NCBI RefSeq assembly: GCF_001432305.1
Contig: NZ_KQ483358.1
Location: 749,928 to 813,927 of the forward strand
Direction: 5' to 3'
DNA length: 64,000 nucleotides
Origin: Curvibacter sp. PAE-UM
GTDB taxonomy: Bacteria; Pseudomonadota; Gammaproteobacteria; Burkholderiales; Burkholderiaceae_C
Shown here piece by piece: positions 46,762 through 55,720 of the stretch. A program made the position numbers and the translations under genes. The number at the start of each line of letters is the position of its first letter. The first letter of the stretch is position 1. The notes below the pieces were generated by a model. It searched no databases, was not told the origin of the DNA, and saw only the letters and a program-made list of their open reading frames with translations.

Positions 46762-47955
46762 ATGAACTTCCTCCGATTCCAGACCCTGTGCGAGCAGGGC
46801 AAAGCCAAGGGCCAGCGCGTCTTCATCCGCGCCGACCTCAACGTCCCGCAGGACGACCGTGGCGCCATCACCGAAGACACCCGCATCCGCGCCAGCCTGC
46901 CCTGCATCCGCATGGCCCTGGACGCCGGTGCTGCCGTTTTGGTCACCTCCCACCTAGGCCGCCCGGTGGAGGGCGAATTCAAACCCGAAGACAGCCTGGC
47001 CCCCGTGGCCCGGCGCATGGCCGAACTGCTGGGTCGCGAGGTGCCCCTGGTGGCCAACTGGGTCGACGGCGTCAGCGTGGCCCCCGGCCAGCTCGTCCTG
47101 CTGGAGAACTGCCGCCTGAACAAGGGCGAGAAAAAGAACAGCGAAGAACTGAGCAAAAAGATGGCCGCCCTGTGCGACATCTTCGTGCACGACGCCTTTG
47201 GCACCGCCCACCGCGCCGAAGCCAGTACTTACGGCATCGCCCAGTACGCCAAGACCGCCTGCGCCGGCCCCCTGTTGGCGGCCGAGATGGACGCCATCGG
47301 CAAGGCCCTGAGCGCCCCCAAACGCCCCCTGGTGGCGATTGTTGCCGGCTCCAAGGTCAGCACCAAACTCACCATCCTGAAGTCCCTGGCTGACAAGGTC
47401 GACCAGCTCATCGTGGGCGGCGGCATTGCCAACACCTTCATGCTGGCCGCCGGCCTGAAGATCGGCAAGAGCCTGGCCGAGCCCGACCTGCTGGCGGAAG
47501 CCCGGGCCGTGATCGAAGCCATGAAAGCCCGGGGCGCCGAAGTGCCGATCCCCGTGGACGTCGTCACGGCCAAGGAATTCAAGGCCGATGCCAAAGCCAC
47601 CATCAAGAAAGCCACTGAAGTCGAAGCCGATGACCTGATCCTGGACATCGGGCCCGAGACCGCGAAGAAATTGGCCGAACAACTCAAAGCCGCCGGCACC
47701 ATCGTCTGGAACGGCCCGGTGGGCGTGTTCGAGTTCGCGGCCTTCGAGAACGGCACGAAAGAGATCGCCAAGGCGATTGCCCAGTCCAGCGCCTTCAGCA
47801 TCGCCGGCGGTGGCGACACCCTGGCGGCGATTGCCAAGTACGGCATCGAGAAGAACGTGGGCTACATCTCCACGGGCGGGGGCGCCTTCCTGGAGGTGCT
47901 GGAGGGCAAGACCCTGCCGGCTTTTGAGATCCTGGAGCGCCGGGCACAGGCTTGA
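46762..47955 (+). CDS. pgk: Phosphoglycerate kinase
   Basis: This 397-aa protein has the family motif [13 protein letters not shown] near residue 20, substrate-binding residues in TSHLGRP, and the nucleotide-binding [10 protein letters not shown] and GGGDTLAAI near the C-terminus. It interconverts 1,3-bisphosphoglycerate and 3-phosphoglycerate in glycolysis and gluconeogenesis. The start MNFLRFQTL at 46762 is the conserved one; an in-frame ATG upstream lacks support. It begins a pgk-pyk-fba-purCEK block. Confidence 0.97.
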   Translation: MNFLRFQTLCEQGKAKGQRVFIRADLNVPQDDRGAITEDTRIRASLPCIRMALDAGAAVLVTSHLGRPVEGEFKPEDSLAPVARRMAELLGREVPLVANWVDGVSVAPGQLVLLENCRLNKGEKKNSEELSKKMAALCDIFVHDAFGTAHRAEASTYGIAQYAKTACAGPLLAAEMDAIGKALSAPKRPLVAIVAGSKVSTKLTILKSLADKVDQLIVGGGIANTFMLAAGLKIGKSLAEPDLLAEARAVIEAMKARGAEVPIPVDVVTAKEFKADAKATIKKATEVEADDLILDIGPETAKKLAEQLKAAGTIVWNGPVGVFEFAAFENGTKEIAKAIAQSSAFSIAGGGDTLAAIAKYGIEKNVGYISTGGGAFLEVLEGKTLPAFEILERRAQA

Positions 47956-47975
47956 ACAGCTCGACCGCATGCACA

Positions 47976-47996
47976 ACGGCCCCGACGGGGCCGTTT
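47976..47996 (+). terminator. Terminator-like hairpin after pgk
   Basis: An 8-bp perfect stem (47976-47983 with 47987-47994) around a GAC loop is followed by a short, interrupted T-rich stretch, so termination may be partial. Confidence 0.65.
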
Positions 47997-48012
47997 CATC
48001 TTGTTGTTCCGC

Positions 48013-48050
48013 TGTAACTAATTTCATGCCAAAATAGAAACTAAGTTACA
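48013..48050 (+). promoter_or_regulatory. Inverted repeat in the pyk leader
   Basis: TGTAAC (48013-48018) and GTTACA (48045-48050) plus most of the intervening bases form an imperfect hairpin ending directly before the AAAGGAG ribosome site. It could be a protein-binding operator or an RNA structure. The arm spacing does not fit the HexR consensus. Confidence 0.4.
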
Positions 48051-48064
48051 AAGGAGACTGATAC

Positions 48065-49498
48065 ATGACGCGTCGTGAGACCAAGATTGTGGCCACCCTC
48101 GGCCCCGCTTCCAGCGATCCGGCCCTGCTCGAACAGATGATCCGTGCCGGGGTCAACATGGTCCGGCTCAATTTCAGCCACGGCAAGGCCCAGGACCACA
48201 TCGACCGCGCCCGACTGGTGCGCGAGGCCGCCAAGCGCGCCGGCCGCGAGGTGGGCATCATGGCCGACCTGCAGGGTCCCAAGATCCGGGTCGGCAAGTT
48301 TGCCGATGGCAAGGCGCAGCTCAAGACCGGCCAGAAATTCGTGCTCGACGCCACCCGCACCGAACTGGGTGACGTCAACGCTGTCGGCCTGGATTACAAG
48401 GAACTGCCGCGCGACGTCAAGGCCGGCGACGTTCTCCTGCTCAACGACGGCCTGATCACCATGAAGGTCGATGCCGTCAAGGGCGAGGCCGTGCATTGCA
48501 CGGTGACCATGGGCGGCGAGCTGTCCAACAACAAGGGCATCAACAAAAAGGGCGGCGGCCTGACGGCCCCGGCCCTGACCGCCAAGGACATGGAGGACAT
48601 CAAGACCGCCATGAGCTTCCAGGCCGATTACGTCGCCGTGAGCTTTCCCCAGAACGCCACCGACATGGAAATGGCGCGCCAGCTCTGCAACGTGGCCGCC
48701 GCCGAGTACAACCACAAGCCCTTTCTGATCGCCAAGATCGAGCGCGCCGAGGCGATTCCGAAGCTCGAGGAAATCCTGCGCGCCAGCGACAGCATCATGG
48801 TGGCGCGCGGCGACCTGGCCATCGAGGTGGGCAATGCCGCCGTGCCGGCGCTGCAGAAGCGCATGATCAAGATGGCGCACGAGATGGACAAGACGGTGAT
48901 CACCGCGACCCACATGATGGAGTCCATGATCAACAACCCCATGCCCACCCGTGCCGAGGTGAGCGACGTGGCCAACGCCGTGCTCGACGGTAGTGATGCC
49001 GTGATGACCTCGGCCGAGACCGCGGCCGGCAAGTTCCCGCTGGAGACGGTGGTCGAAATGGCCGCCATCTGCGTGGCCGCCGAAGCCGCCGAAGAGGTGA
49101 AGCTGGACGCCGACTTCAGCGGCAAGCGTTTTACGCGGATCGACCAGTCCATCGCCATGGGCGCGCTGTTCACCGCCTACCACCTGGGCGCCAAGGCCAT
49201 CGTGGCGCTGACGGATTCCGGCTCGACCGCCCTGTGGATGAGCCGCCACCGCATCCACATCCCCATCTACGCCCTGACGCCCAAGGTGTCGAGCCAGCGC
49301 AAGATGACGCTGTACCGCAACGTCAGCCCCTTGCTGATGGACACCAGCGCCGACCGCGACACCGCGCTGGCCCAGGCCGAAAAGCACCTGAAGGACCGGG
49401 GCATCGTGAAAAGCGGCGACATCTACGTGATCACCTGCGGCGAACCCATGGGCTCCCCGGGCGGCACCAATATGCTGCAGATCTGCAAGGTCAGTTAA
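48065..49498 (+). CDS. pyk: Pyruvate kinase
   Basis: This 477-aa protein begins TRRETKIVATLGPASSD and contains MVRLNFSHG, the PK active-site signature FLIAKIERAEAIPKLEEI and MVARGDLAIEVG, and a C-terminal allosteric domain ending GGTNMLQICKVS. It converts phosphoenolpyruvate and ADP to pyruvate and ATP. AAAGGAG at about 48050-48056 precedes the ATG. It is the second gene of the glycolysis block. Confidence 0.97.
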   Translation: MTRRETKIVATLGPASSDPALLEQMIRAGVNMVRLNFSHGKAQDHIDRARLVREAAKRAGREVGIMADLQGPKIRVGKFADGKAQLKTGQKFVLDATRTELGDVNAVGLDYKELPRDVKAGDVLLLNDGLITMKVDAVKGEAVHCTVTMGGELSNNKGINKKGGGLTAPALTAKDMEDIKTAMSFQADYVAVSFPQNATDMEMARQLCNVAAAEYNHKPFLIAKIERAEAIPKLEEILRASDSIMVARGDLAIEVGNAAVPALQKRMIKMAHEMDKTVITATHMMESMINNPMPTRAEVSDVANAVLDGSDAVMTSAETAAGKFPLETVVEMAAICVAAEAAEEVKLDADFSGKRFTRIDQSIAMGALFTAYHLGAKAIVALTDSGSTALWMSRHRIHIPIYALTPKVSSQRKMTLYRNVSPLLMDTSADRDTALAQAEKHLKDRGIVKSGDIYVITCGEPMGSPGGTNMLQICKVS

Positions 49499-49531
49499 GG
49501 ACCCTCGCGCCTTGGGGCGGCGCCGGCGGTG

Positions 49532-49559
49532 TTCACTCCAGCGGGGGAGCGGGTAAAAT
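49532..49559 (+). promoter_or_regulatory. Candidate sigma-70 promoter for fba
   Basis: TTCACT (49532-49537) and TAAAAT (49554-49559) with a 16-nt spacer lie about 45 nt before the fba start. Two copies of CAGTTACC, 11 nt apart (49566-49573 and 49577-49584), follow and might be a regulator site. Confidence 0.35.
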
Positions 49560-49604
49560 TGGCGGCAGTTACCGACCAGTTACCAACTTCCCTGGGGATA
49601 TCAC

Positions 49605-50669
49605 ATGGCACTCGTCTCGATGCGCGAGCTGCTGGACCATGCAGCAGCCAATGGCTACGGCATTCCGGCTTTCAACGTCAACAACCTGGAGCAGGTCCAG
49701 GCCGTGATGGCCGCCGCCGACGAAGTCGGCGCGCCGGTCATCCTGCAGGCCAGTGCCGGCGCCCGCAAATACGCTGGCGAGCCCTTCATCAAGCACCTGA
49801 TCCAGGCGGCGATGGAGGCCTATCCCCACATCCCCCTGGTCATGCACCAGGACCACGGCACCAGCCCCAAGGTCTGCGAGGGCGCCATCGGCCTGGGCTT
49901 CGGCTCGGTCATGATGGACGGCTCGCTCAGGGAAGACGGCAAGACCCCGGCCGACTTCGCCTACAACGTGGACGTGACGCGCAAGGTCGTCGACATGGCG
50001 CACAAGGTCGGCGTGACGGTGGAGGGTGAGCTCGGCTGCCTGGGCAACCTGGAAACGGGCGACGCCGGCGAGGAAGACGGCATCGGCGCCGAAGGCAAGC
50101 TGGACCACAGCCAGATGCTGACCGATCCCGAGGAAGCCGCCCAGTTCGTCAAGGCCACCCAGCTCGACGCGTTGGCGATTGCCATCGGCACCAGCCACGG
50201 CGCCTACAAGTTCAGCCGCCCGCCCACCGGCGACATTCTGGCCATCAGCCGCGTCAAGGAAATCCACAAGCGCATCCCCAACACCCACCTGGTGATGCAC
50301 GGTTCCTCCTCGGTGCCGCAGGAACTGCTGGCCATCATCAACCAGTACGGCGGCAAGATGAAGGAAACCTACGGCGTGCCCGTCAAGGAGATCCAGGAAG
50401 CCATCAAGCACGGCGTGCGCAAGATCAACATCGACACCGACATCCGCCTGGCCATGACGGGCGCGGTGCGCAAGTTCCTGGCCGAGAACCCGGACAAGTT
50501 CGACGCCCGCGAATGGCTCAAGCCCGCGCGCGAAGCCGCCAGGCTGGTCTGCAAGGCGCGCTACCTGGAGTTCGGCTGCGAAGGCCAGGGCGCCAAGATC
50601 AAGGGCCAGGGCCTGCAGATCATGGCGACCAAGTACGCCCGTGGCGAGCTGGCCCAGCTGGTGAACTAA
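49605..50669 (+). CDS. fba: Class II fructose-bisphosphate aldolase
   Basis: This 354-aa zinc-dependent aldolase contains [16 protein letters not shown] near the N-terminus, [17 protein letters not shown] with zinc ligand His, GEGELG-type residues in [16 protein letters not shown] and [12 protein letters not shown], and [13 protein letters not shown] near the C-terminus. It cleaves fructose 1,6-bisphosphate in glycolysis and makes it in gluconeogenesis or the Calvin cycle. The length and pattern match the CbbA/Fba class used in Burkholderiales. Confidence 0.97.
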   Translation: MALVSMRELLDHAAANGYGIPAFNVNNLEQVQAVMAAADEVGAPVILQASAGARKYAGEPFIKHLIQAAMEAYPHIPLVMHQDHGTSPKVCEGAIGLGFGSVMMDGSLREDGKTPADFAYNVDVTRKVVDMAHKVGVTVEGELGCLGNLETGDAGEEDGIGAEGKLDHSQMLTDPEEAAQFVKATQLDALAIAIGTSHGAYKFSRPPTGDILAISRVKEIHKRIPNTHLVMHGSSSVPQELLAIINQYGGKMKETYGVPVKEIQEAIKHGVRKINIDTDIRLAMTGAVRKFLAENPDKFDAREWLKPAREAARLVCKARYLEFGCEGQGAKIKGQGLQIMATKYARGELAQLVN

Positions 50670-50700
50670 GACAGCGATCCCATTCTTGCGATAATTGCAG

Positions 50701-50732
50701 GCCCGGCGTTCCAGCGCCGGGCTTTTCTTTTT
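50701..50732 (+). terminator. Rho-independent terminator after fba
   Basis: An 8-bp GC stem (50701-50708 with 50715-50722) and a six-base loop are followed by a T-rich tract. It lies 11 nt before the purC ATG, so purC transcription probably needs read-through or a promoter overlapping this hairpin. Confidence 0.88.
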
Positions 50733-50743
50733 CAGGCCCCAAC

Positions 50744-51640
50744 ATGACCTCTGCCCTGCACACTTCCAGTCTCACCTCCCTGCCCCTGCTCGCGCGCGGC
50801 AAGGTGCGCGACAACTACGCCGTGGGCGAAGACCGCATCCTCATGGTGGCGTCCGACCGCATCAGCGCCTTCGACGTCATCATGGGTGAGCCCATCCCCG
50901 GCAAGGGCGAGCTGCTCACGCAGATGGCGCTGTTCTGGTTCGGCCAGCTCGGCCACATCTGCCCCAACCACCTGACCGGCGAGAACCCCGAGAGCGTGGT
51001 GACCCCGGCCGAGGTTGCGCAGGTCAAAGGCCGTGCCATGCTGGTGCAGCGCCTCAAGCCCATCCCGGTGGAAGCCGTGGTGCGCGGTTACCTGGCCGGC
51101 AGCGGCTGGACCGAATACCAGGCCAGCCAGTCGGTCTGCGGCGTCAAGCTGCCCGCCGGCCTGAAGAACGCTTCTCGGTTGCCCGAGCCCATCTACACGC
51201 CCGCGGCCAAGGCCGAGGTGGGCGAGCACGACGAGAACATCACCTACGAGAAGACCGTGCAGATGATCGGCCCCGAACTGGCCGCGAAGATCCGCGACAT
51301 CTCGATCGCCATCTACAAAGCCGCCAGCGAGATCGCGCTCAAGAAGGGCATCATCATTGCCGACACCAAGTTCGAGTTCGGCCTGACCCCGGACGGCAAG
51401 CTGGTGCTGATGGACGAGGTGCTCACGCCGGACTCCTCGCGCTACTGGCCGGTCGAAGGCTACAAGGAGGGCGCCAACCCGCCCAGTTACGACAAGCAGT
51501 TCCTGCGCGACTGGCTGGAGACGGCCAAGGTCGATGGCCAGCCCTGGGGCAAGAAGGCGCCGGCGCCGAAATTGCCGCCGGAGGTCATCGAGAAGACTGC
51601 GGCCAAGTACCGCGAAGCGCTGACCCGGCTGACGACCTGA
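50744..51640 (+). CDS. purC: Phosphoribosylaminoimidazole-succinocarboxamide synthase
   Basis: This 298-aa protein has the SAICAR synthetase signature with [13 protein letters not shown] near the start, [14 protein letters not shown], and [11 protein letters not shown] plus [12 protein letters not shown] toward the end. It joins aspartate to CAIR in purine synthesis. ATG at 50744 lies just after a terminator hairpin and has no strong Shine-Dalgarno sequence. purE and purK follow after one unrelated convergent gene. Confidence 0.96.
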   Translation: MTSALHTSSLTSLPLLARGKVRDNYAVGEDRILMVASDRISAFDVIMGEPIPGKGELLTQMALFWFGQLGHICPNHLTGENPESVVTPAEVAQVKGRAMLVQRLKPIPVEAVVRGYLAGSGWTEYQASQSVCGVKLPAGLKNASRLPEPIYTPAAKAEVGEHDENITYEKTVQMIGPELAAKIRDISIAIYKAASEIALKKGIIIADTKFEFGLTPDGKLVLMDEVLTPDSSRYWPVEGYKEGANPPSYDKQFLRDWLETAKVDGQPWGKKAPAPKLPPEVIEKTAAKYREALTRLTT

Positions 51641-51657
51641 TTTCAGGACGCAGCGAT

Positions 51658-51686
51658 AAAAAAACGGCACTCGCGGGTGCCGTTTT
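51658..51686. terminator. Bidirectional terminator between purC and cnoX
   Basis: A 10-bp stem (51661-51670 with 51677-51686) with a six-base loop, an A run on the left and a T run on the right, sits between two convergent genes. Confidence 0.88.
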
Positions 51687-51703
51687 GCATGGGTGGCGTA
51701 TTT

Positions 51704-52666
51704 TCAGTTCAGCGCCATGCTGAGCTTGCGCCGATAGGACGACACCAGCGCCGCCTGCTCGTCCTGTTCCACGCTGGCGGGGCCAGCCAGTTCGATGCCA
51801 CCAGCGCTTTTGCCGCTGGTTTCGGGGCCCGCGTTCTTGGGCTTGGGCGGCGTCAGCAGCTCCAGGATGCCGACAAAGGTCTTGCGCGGGGCTTCCCCGT
51901 CCCACTTCTTGTCGCGCATGATGATTTCCAGCAGCTCGTCCAGCGCAGCCACCCACTCGTTGGCCACCATCAGCACGCGGGCCTTGGCGAAGCGCGCCTC
52001 GAAGTCACGCTTGTTGGCGGTGATCAGCTGCTCGAACTTTGGCAGCGGCCATTGGCCGCGTGGGTCGGTGCTGACGAACTCCAGTGCGTTGAGCCATTGC
52101 TGCAAGGCCTCGAAACGCAGCGCCACCGGGATCTGCGCCAGCGCCGGGGCCAGTGCGCCGGCCGCCTCGGCCAGGTGACCCGTGCCGATGAGCAGCTTGA
52201 CGTAGTCGTAACGCAGTTCGTCGTTGCCGGGTTCGGCCCGCAGGGCCTCGTCCATGCGGGCAATGGCGCTGGCGATGTCGCCCGAGGCCAGGGCTTCCTG
52301 CGCCTCGTTGATCTCTTCCGGCACTGTCTCCTGCGCGCCCTCACCCGGCAGGTGCTTGTCGAGGAATTCGCGCAGCTTGCCTTCGGGCAGGGCGCCCATG
52401 AAACCGTCCACGGGCTTGCCGCCCATCATGAGCACGCAGGTCGGGATGCTGCGGATGCCGAAGGCTGCGGCCAGTTCCTGCTGCTGGTCCGAGTCGATCT
52501 TGGCCAGCACGAAGCGCCCCTCATAGGCCGTTTCCAGCTTTTCCAGGATGGGGCCCAGGGACTTGCAGGGGCCACACCACGGGGCCCAGAAATCGACCAG
52601 CACGGGCACGGACATGGAGGCCTGGATGACCTCGGTTTCGAAGTTTTCGGTGGTGATATCGATCAT
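51704..52666 (-). CDS. cnoX: Thioredoxin-like co-chaperone CnoX/YbbN with TPR domain
   Basis: This 320-aa protein has an N-terminal thioredoxin domain (about residues 1-108) with the redox motif WCGPC and cis-Pro in IPTCVLM, followed by TPR-like helices. That layout fits CnoX/YbbN, a holdase that delivers oxidation-damaged proteins to GroEL/ES and DnaK. E. coli CnoX lacks one active-site cysteine, whereas this protein keeps both, as in the Caulobacter form, so it may also reduce disulfides. It is divergent from purE with a 93-bp gap. Confidence 0.9.
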   Translation of the reverse strand: MIDITTENFETEVIQASMSVPVLVDFWAPWCGPCKSLGPILEKLETAYEGRFVLAKIDSDQQQELAAAFGIRSIPTCVLMMGGKPVDGFMGALPEGKLREFLDKHLPGEGAQETVPEEINEAQEALASGDIASAIARMDEALRAEPGNDELRYDYVKLLIGTGHLAEAAGALAPALAQIPVALRFEALQQWLNALEFVSTDPRGQWPLPKFEQLITANKRDFEARFAKARVLMVANEWVAALDELLEIIMRDKKWDGEAPRKTFVGILELLTPPKPKNAGPETSGKSAGGIELAGPASVEQDEQAALVSSYRRKLSMALN

Positions 52667-52759
52667 TTGGGGCTGCCGGGGGCAAAAAAGTAAAATTCAG
52701 TCCTGATCATTTGCGGGACAGACCGCAGGCGCGCCGCGGCTAGTTCTGTCCTCAACATT

Positions 52760-53251
52760 ATGAAAACTATTATTGGTGTAGTCATGGGCTCCAGTTCGGA
52801 CTGGGACACCATGCAACAGGCAGTCCAGATTCTCCACCACTTTGGCATTGGCCACGAAGCCAAGGTGGTGTCGGCGCACCGCATGCCCGATGACATGTTT
52901 GCCTATGCCGAGTCGGCCGCCGGCCGCGGGCTGAAAGCCATCATCGCCGGTGCCGGCGGCGCGGCGCATCTGCCGGGCATGCTGGCTGCCAAGACCACGG
53001 TGCCCGTGCTGGGTGTGCCGGTGCCCAGCAAGCACCTGCAGGGCGTGGATTCGCTGCACAGCATCGTGCAGATGCCCAAGGGCATCCCGGTGGCCACCTT
53101 CGCCATCGGCGCCGCCGGGGCCGCCAATGCCGCGCTGTTTGCCGTGGCCATGCTGGCCAACGACGACCCGGCCCTGCGTGCCAAGCTGGAAGCCTTCCGC
53201 GCCGAGCAGACCGCCACCGCGCGCGGCATGAGCCTGCCGCCCGCGATATGA
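52760..53251 (+). CDS. purE: N5-carboxyaminoimidazole ribonucleotide mutase
   Basis: This 163-aa protein has the PurE class I motifs [11 protein letters not shown] near the start, SAHRMPD near residue 38, [11 protein letters not shown] near residue 71 and the C-terminal [14 protein letters not shown]. It rearranges N5-CAIR to CAIR. The stop overlaps the purK start by 4 nt (ATGA), the usual purEK pair. Confidence 0.97.
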   Translation: MKTIIGVVMGSSSDWDTMQQAVQILHHFGIGHEAKVVSAHRMPDDMFAYAESAAGRGLKAIIAGAGGAAHLPGMLAAKTTVPVLGVPVPSKHLQGVDSLHSIVQMPKGIPVATFAIGAAGAANAALFAVAMLANDDPALRAKLEAFRAEQTATARGMSLPPAI

Positions 53252-54435
53252 GCACAACCCCACTTTCCGGCCGCATCCTCCCCGGCACCCTGGTCAACGG
53301 CCAGCCCGCCACCCTGGGCGTGATGGGCGGCGGCCAGCTCGGCCGCATGTTCGTGCATGCCGCGCAGCGCATGGGTTATTTCACCGCCGTGCTCGACCCC
53401 GACGCGGCCAGCCCGGCCGGCCTGGTCAGCCACCACCATATCCAGACCGCCTACCTCGACGAGCAGGGCCTGGCGCAGCTGATGCAGCGCTGTGCCGCCA
53501 TCACCACCGAGTTCGAGAACGTGCCGGCGCCCGCCCTGGTGACATTGGGTGCACACCGCCCGGTGGCGCCCGGCGCCGACGCCGTGGCCATCGCGCAGGA
53601 CCGCGCCCAGGAGAAGGCGCATTTCACGCGCTGCGGCGTGCCGGTGGCACCGAACGCGGTGATCGAAACCGCGGCGCAGCTGGCGACGGTGCCCGATGCG
53701 CTGCTGCCTGGCATCCTCAAAACCGCCCGCATGGGTTACGACGGCAAGGGCCAGATGCGTGTGAAGACGCGCGCCGAGCTGGCCGCCGCCTGGGACGAAC
53801 TCAAGCACGTGCCCTGCGTGCTGGAGAAGATGCTGCCGCTGGCGGCCGAGTGTTCGGTCATCGTCGCGCGCGGCTGGGACGGCCAGATCGTCAACTTTCC
53901 CGTGCAGCGCAACCTGCATCGCGAGGGCATCCTGGCCGTCACCGAGGTTTTTGAGGGCAATGTGCCGGCCGCGCTGGCGGCGCAGGCCATCGCCGCCACG
54001 AAGTCGATCGCCGAGGGCCTGCGTTATGTGGGCGTGCTCTGCGTGGAGTTCTTCATCCTGCAGGACGGCTCTCTGGTGGTCAACGAGATGGCCCCGCGCC
54101 CGCACAACAGCGGCCACTACAGTGTCGACGCCTGCGACCACTCGCAGTTCGACCTGCAGGTGCGTACCCTGACCGGCCTGCCCCTGGTGCAGCCGCGCCT
54201 GCACAGCCCCAGCACCATGCTCAACCTGCTGGGCGACATCTGGCTGGCCTTCCAGGACGCACCGCCCTGGGACCAGGTGCTGGCCCTGCCTGGCACGCAC
54301 CTGCATCTCTACGGCAAGCTCAAGGCCAGCAAGGGCCGCAAGATGGGCCATCTCAACATCACCGGCCCCACCGTGGACGAGGTGCGTGCCACCGCGCTTG
54401 CGGCGGCCAGGATCCTGGGCATCGAGCCCTTCTGA
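53248..54435 (+). CDS. purK: 5-(carboxyamino)imidazole ribonucleotide synthase
   Basis: This 395-aa ATP-grasp protein starts with a short N-terminal arm and has [14 protein letters not shown], the central ATP-binding part with [15 protein letters not shown], and the conserved [13 protein letters not shown]. It uses ATP and bicarbonate to make N5-CAIR from AIR. It overlaps purE by 4 nt. Its N-terminus is longer than in E. coli PurK by roughly 20 residues. Confidence 0.96.
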   Translation: MSTTPLSGRILPGTLVNGQPATLGVMGGGQLGRMFVHAAQRMGYFTAVLDPDAASPAGLVSHHHIQTAYLDEQGLAQLMQRCAAITTEFENVPAPALVTLGAHRPVAPGADAVAIAQDRAQEKAHFTRCGVPVAPNAVIETAAQLATVPDALLPGILKTARMGYDGKGQMRVKTRAELAAAWDELKHVPCVLEKMLPLAAECSVIVARGWDGQIVNFPVQRNLHREGILAVTEVFEGNVPAALAAQAIAATKSIAEGLRYVGVLCVEFFILQDGSLVVNEMAPRPHNSGHYSVDACDHSQFDLQVRTLTGLPLVQPRLHSPSTMLNLLGDIWLAFQDAPPWDQVLALPGTHLHLYGKLKASKGRKMGHLNITGPTVDEVRATALAAARILGIEPF

Positions 54436-54448
54436 GCAGGAGCGCAGC

Positions 54449-55444
54449 GTGATCCTCGACGGACGGGATCCGGCCTCGGTCGCTGCCGCGGCGCAGGCCT
54501 TGCGGGCCGGCGAACTGGTCGGTCTGCCGACCGAGACCGTCTACGGCCTGGGGGCCGACGCGGCCAGCGACAGCGCGGTGGCGAAGATATTCACCGCCAA
54601 GGGCCGGCCCAGCGACCACCCGTTGATCGTGCACGTAGCCGACGCCAGCGGTGTGGAGCATTTCGCACGCGAGGTGCCGGCCTTCGCCCACAAACTCATG
54701 CAGTCCTTCTGGCCCGGCCCGCTCACGCTGATCCTGCCGCGCCGTCCCGAGGTGGGCGCGGCGGCCGCAGGTGGCCAGGGCTCGATCGGCCTGCGCTGCC
54801 CCGCGCACCCCGTGGCGCATGCCCTGCTGCTGGCGGCCCGCGCGCTGGGTGTGCACGGCGTGGCCGCACCCAGCGCCAACCAGTTCGGACGCGTCAGCCC
54901 GACCACCGCCGCACATGTGCAGGGCGAGTTTGGCGACAGCCTGCTGGTTCTCGACGGCGGCGCCTGTTCCGTGGGCATCGAATCCACCATCATCGACTGC
55001 ACGCGCGGCGTTCCGGTGCTGCTGCGCCCGGGTCGCATCACACGCGAACAGGTGCAGTCGGCCTGCGGCCTGCGCCTGCTGGACAAAGAGGATGTTGCCT
55101 CGCCCGCGCCGCGCGCCTCGGGCACGCTGGAAGCGCATTACGCACCGAACGCCAAGCTGCGCCTGATGGAGGGTCGCGCGCTGCAGACGGCGCTGGACGT
55201 GCTGGGCAAGGATTTCGACGGCGCCACCATTGCCGTCTACGCACGCAGCCTGCTGCGTGTGCCTTCCGCGAAAGTGCTGTACCGGCGCATGCCGGACGAT
55301 GCGGGCGCCGCTGCGCAACAGCTGTTCGCCGTGCTGCGTGACTTCGATGCACAGCGTGCCCATCTGATCTGGGTCGAGACGCCGCCCGGGACACCGGACT
55401 GGGAAGGCGTGAGCGACCGTCTGCAGCGCGCCGCCGCCAGCTGA
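54449..55444 (+). CDS. tsaC: L-threonylcarbamoyladenylate synthase (Sua5/YrdC family)
   Basis: This 331-aa protein has the YrdC domain (about residues 1-200) with VGLPTETVYGLGADA, KIFTAKGRPSDHPLIVH and PSANQFGRVSPTTA, and a C-terminal Sua5 domain (about 230-331) with SGTLEAHYAPNAKL. It makes the threonylcarbamoyl-AMP intermediate for t6A in tRNA. GTG at 54449, 13 nt after purK, follows AGGAG and gives the expected N-terminus ILDGRDP. Confidence 0.94.
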   Translation: MILDGRDPASVAAAAQALRAGELVGLPTETVYGLGADAASDSAVAKIFTAKGRPSDHPLIVHVADASGVEHFAREVPAFAHKLMQSFWPGPLTLILPRRPEVGAAAAGGQGSIGLRCPAHPVAHALLLAARALGVHGVAAPSANQFGRVSPTTAAHVQGEFGDSLLVLDGGACSVGIESTIIDCTRGVPVLLRPGRITREQVQSACGLRLLDKEDVASPAPRASGTLEAHYAPNAKLRLMEGRALQTALDVLGKDFDGATIAVYARSLLRVPSAKVLYRRMPDDAGAAAQQLFAVLRDFDAQRAHLIWVETPPGTPDWEGVSDRLQRAAAS

Positions 55445-55446
55445 GT

Positions 55447-55695
55447 TCAGCGGTAACGCAGCTTCATCACCAGGATGGCCAGGGCCAGCGCCAGCGTGAC
55501 GGCGTTGGCCACCATCAGCGGCCAGGCCGACAGCAAGACGCCATAGACCAGCCAGAGCGCCACACCCGCGGCAAACATGGAATACATGCCCAGCGAGATG
55601 CCGCTGACGTCACGCGTGCGAAAGGTGTGCAGGGCCTGGGGCAGGAAACTCAGGGTGGTCAGGCTGGCGGCGATGTAGCCGATGACGTCGTTCAT
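55447..55695 (-). CDS. SemiSWEET-family small transporter
   Basis: This 82-aa protein has three membrane helices and a PQ-loop motif (SFLPQALHTFRTRDVSGISLG), characteristic of bacterial SemiSWEET sugar transporters that work as dimers. The ATG at 55695 is chosen for its MNDVIGYIAAS start. The substrate is not known. It converges on the Sua5-family gene, with 2 nt between them. Confidence 0.88.
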   Translation of the reverse strand: MNDVIGYIAASLTTLSFLPQALHTFRTRDVSGISLGMYSMFAAGVALWLVYGVLLSAWPLMVANAVTLALALAILVMKLRYR

Positions 55696-55720
55696 GTGCG
55701 GTCTGCCGGTGGGTCGAGGT

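Noticed and set aside
49566-49584. CAGTTACC direct repeat upstream of fba as a regulator operator
   Set aside because: Only two short copies; it could be chance. It is mentioned under the fba promoter only.
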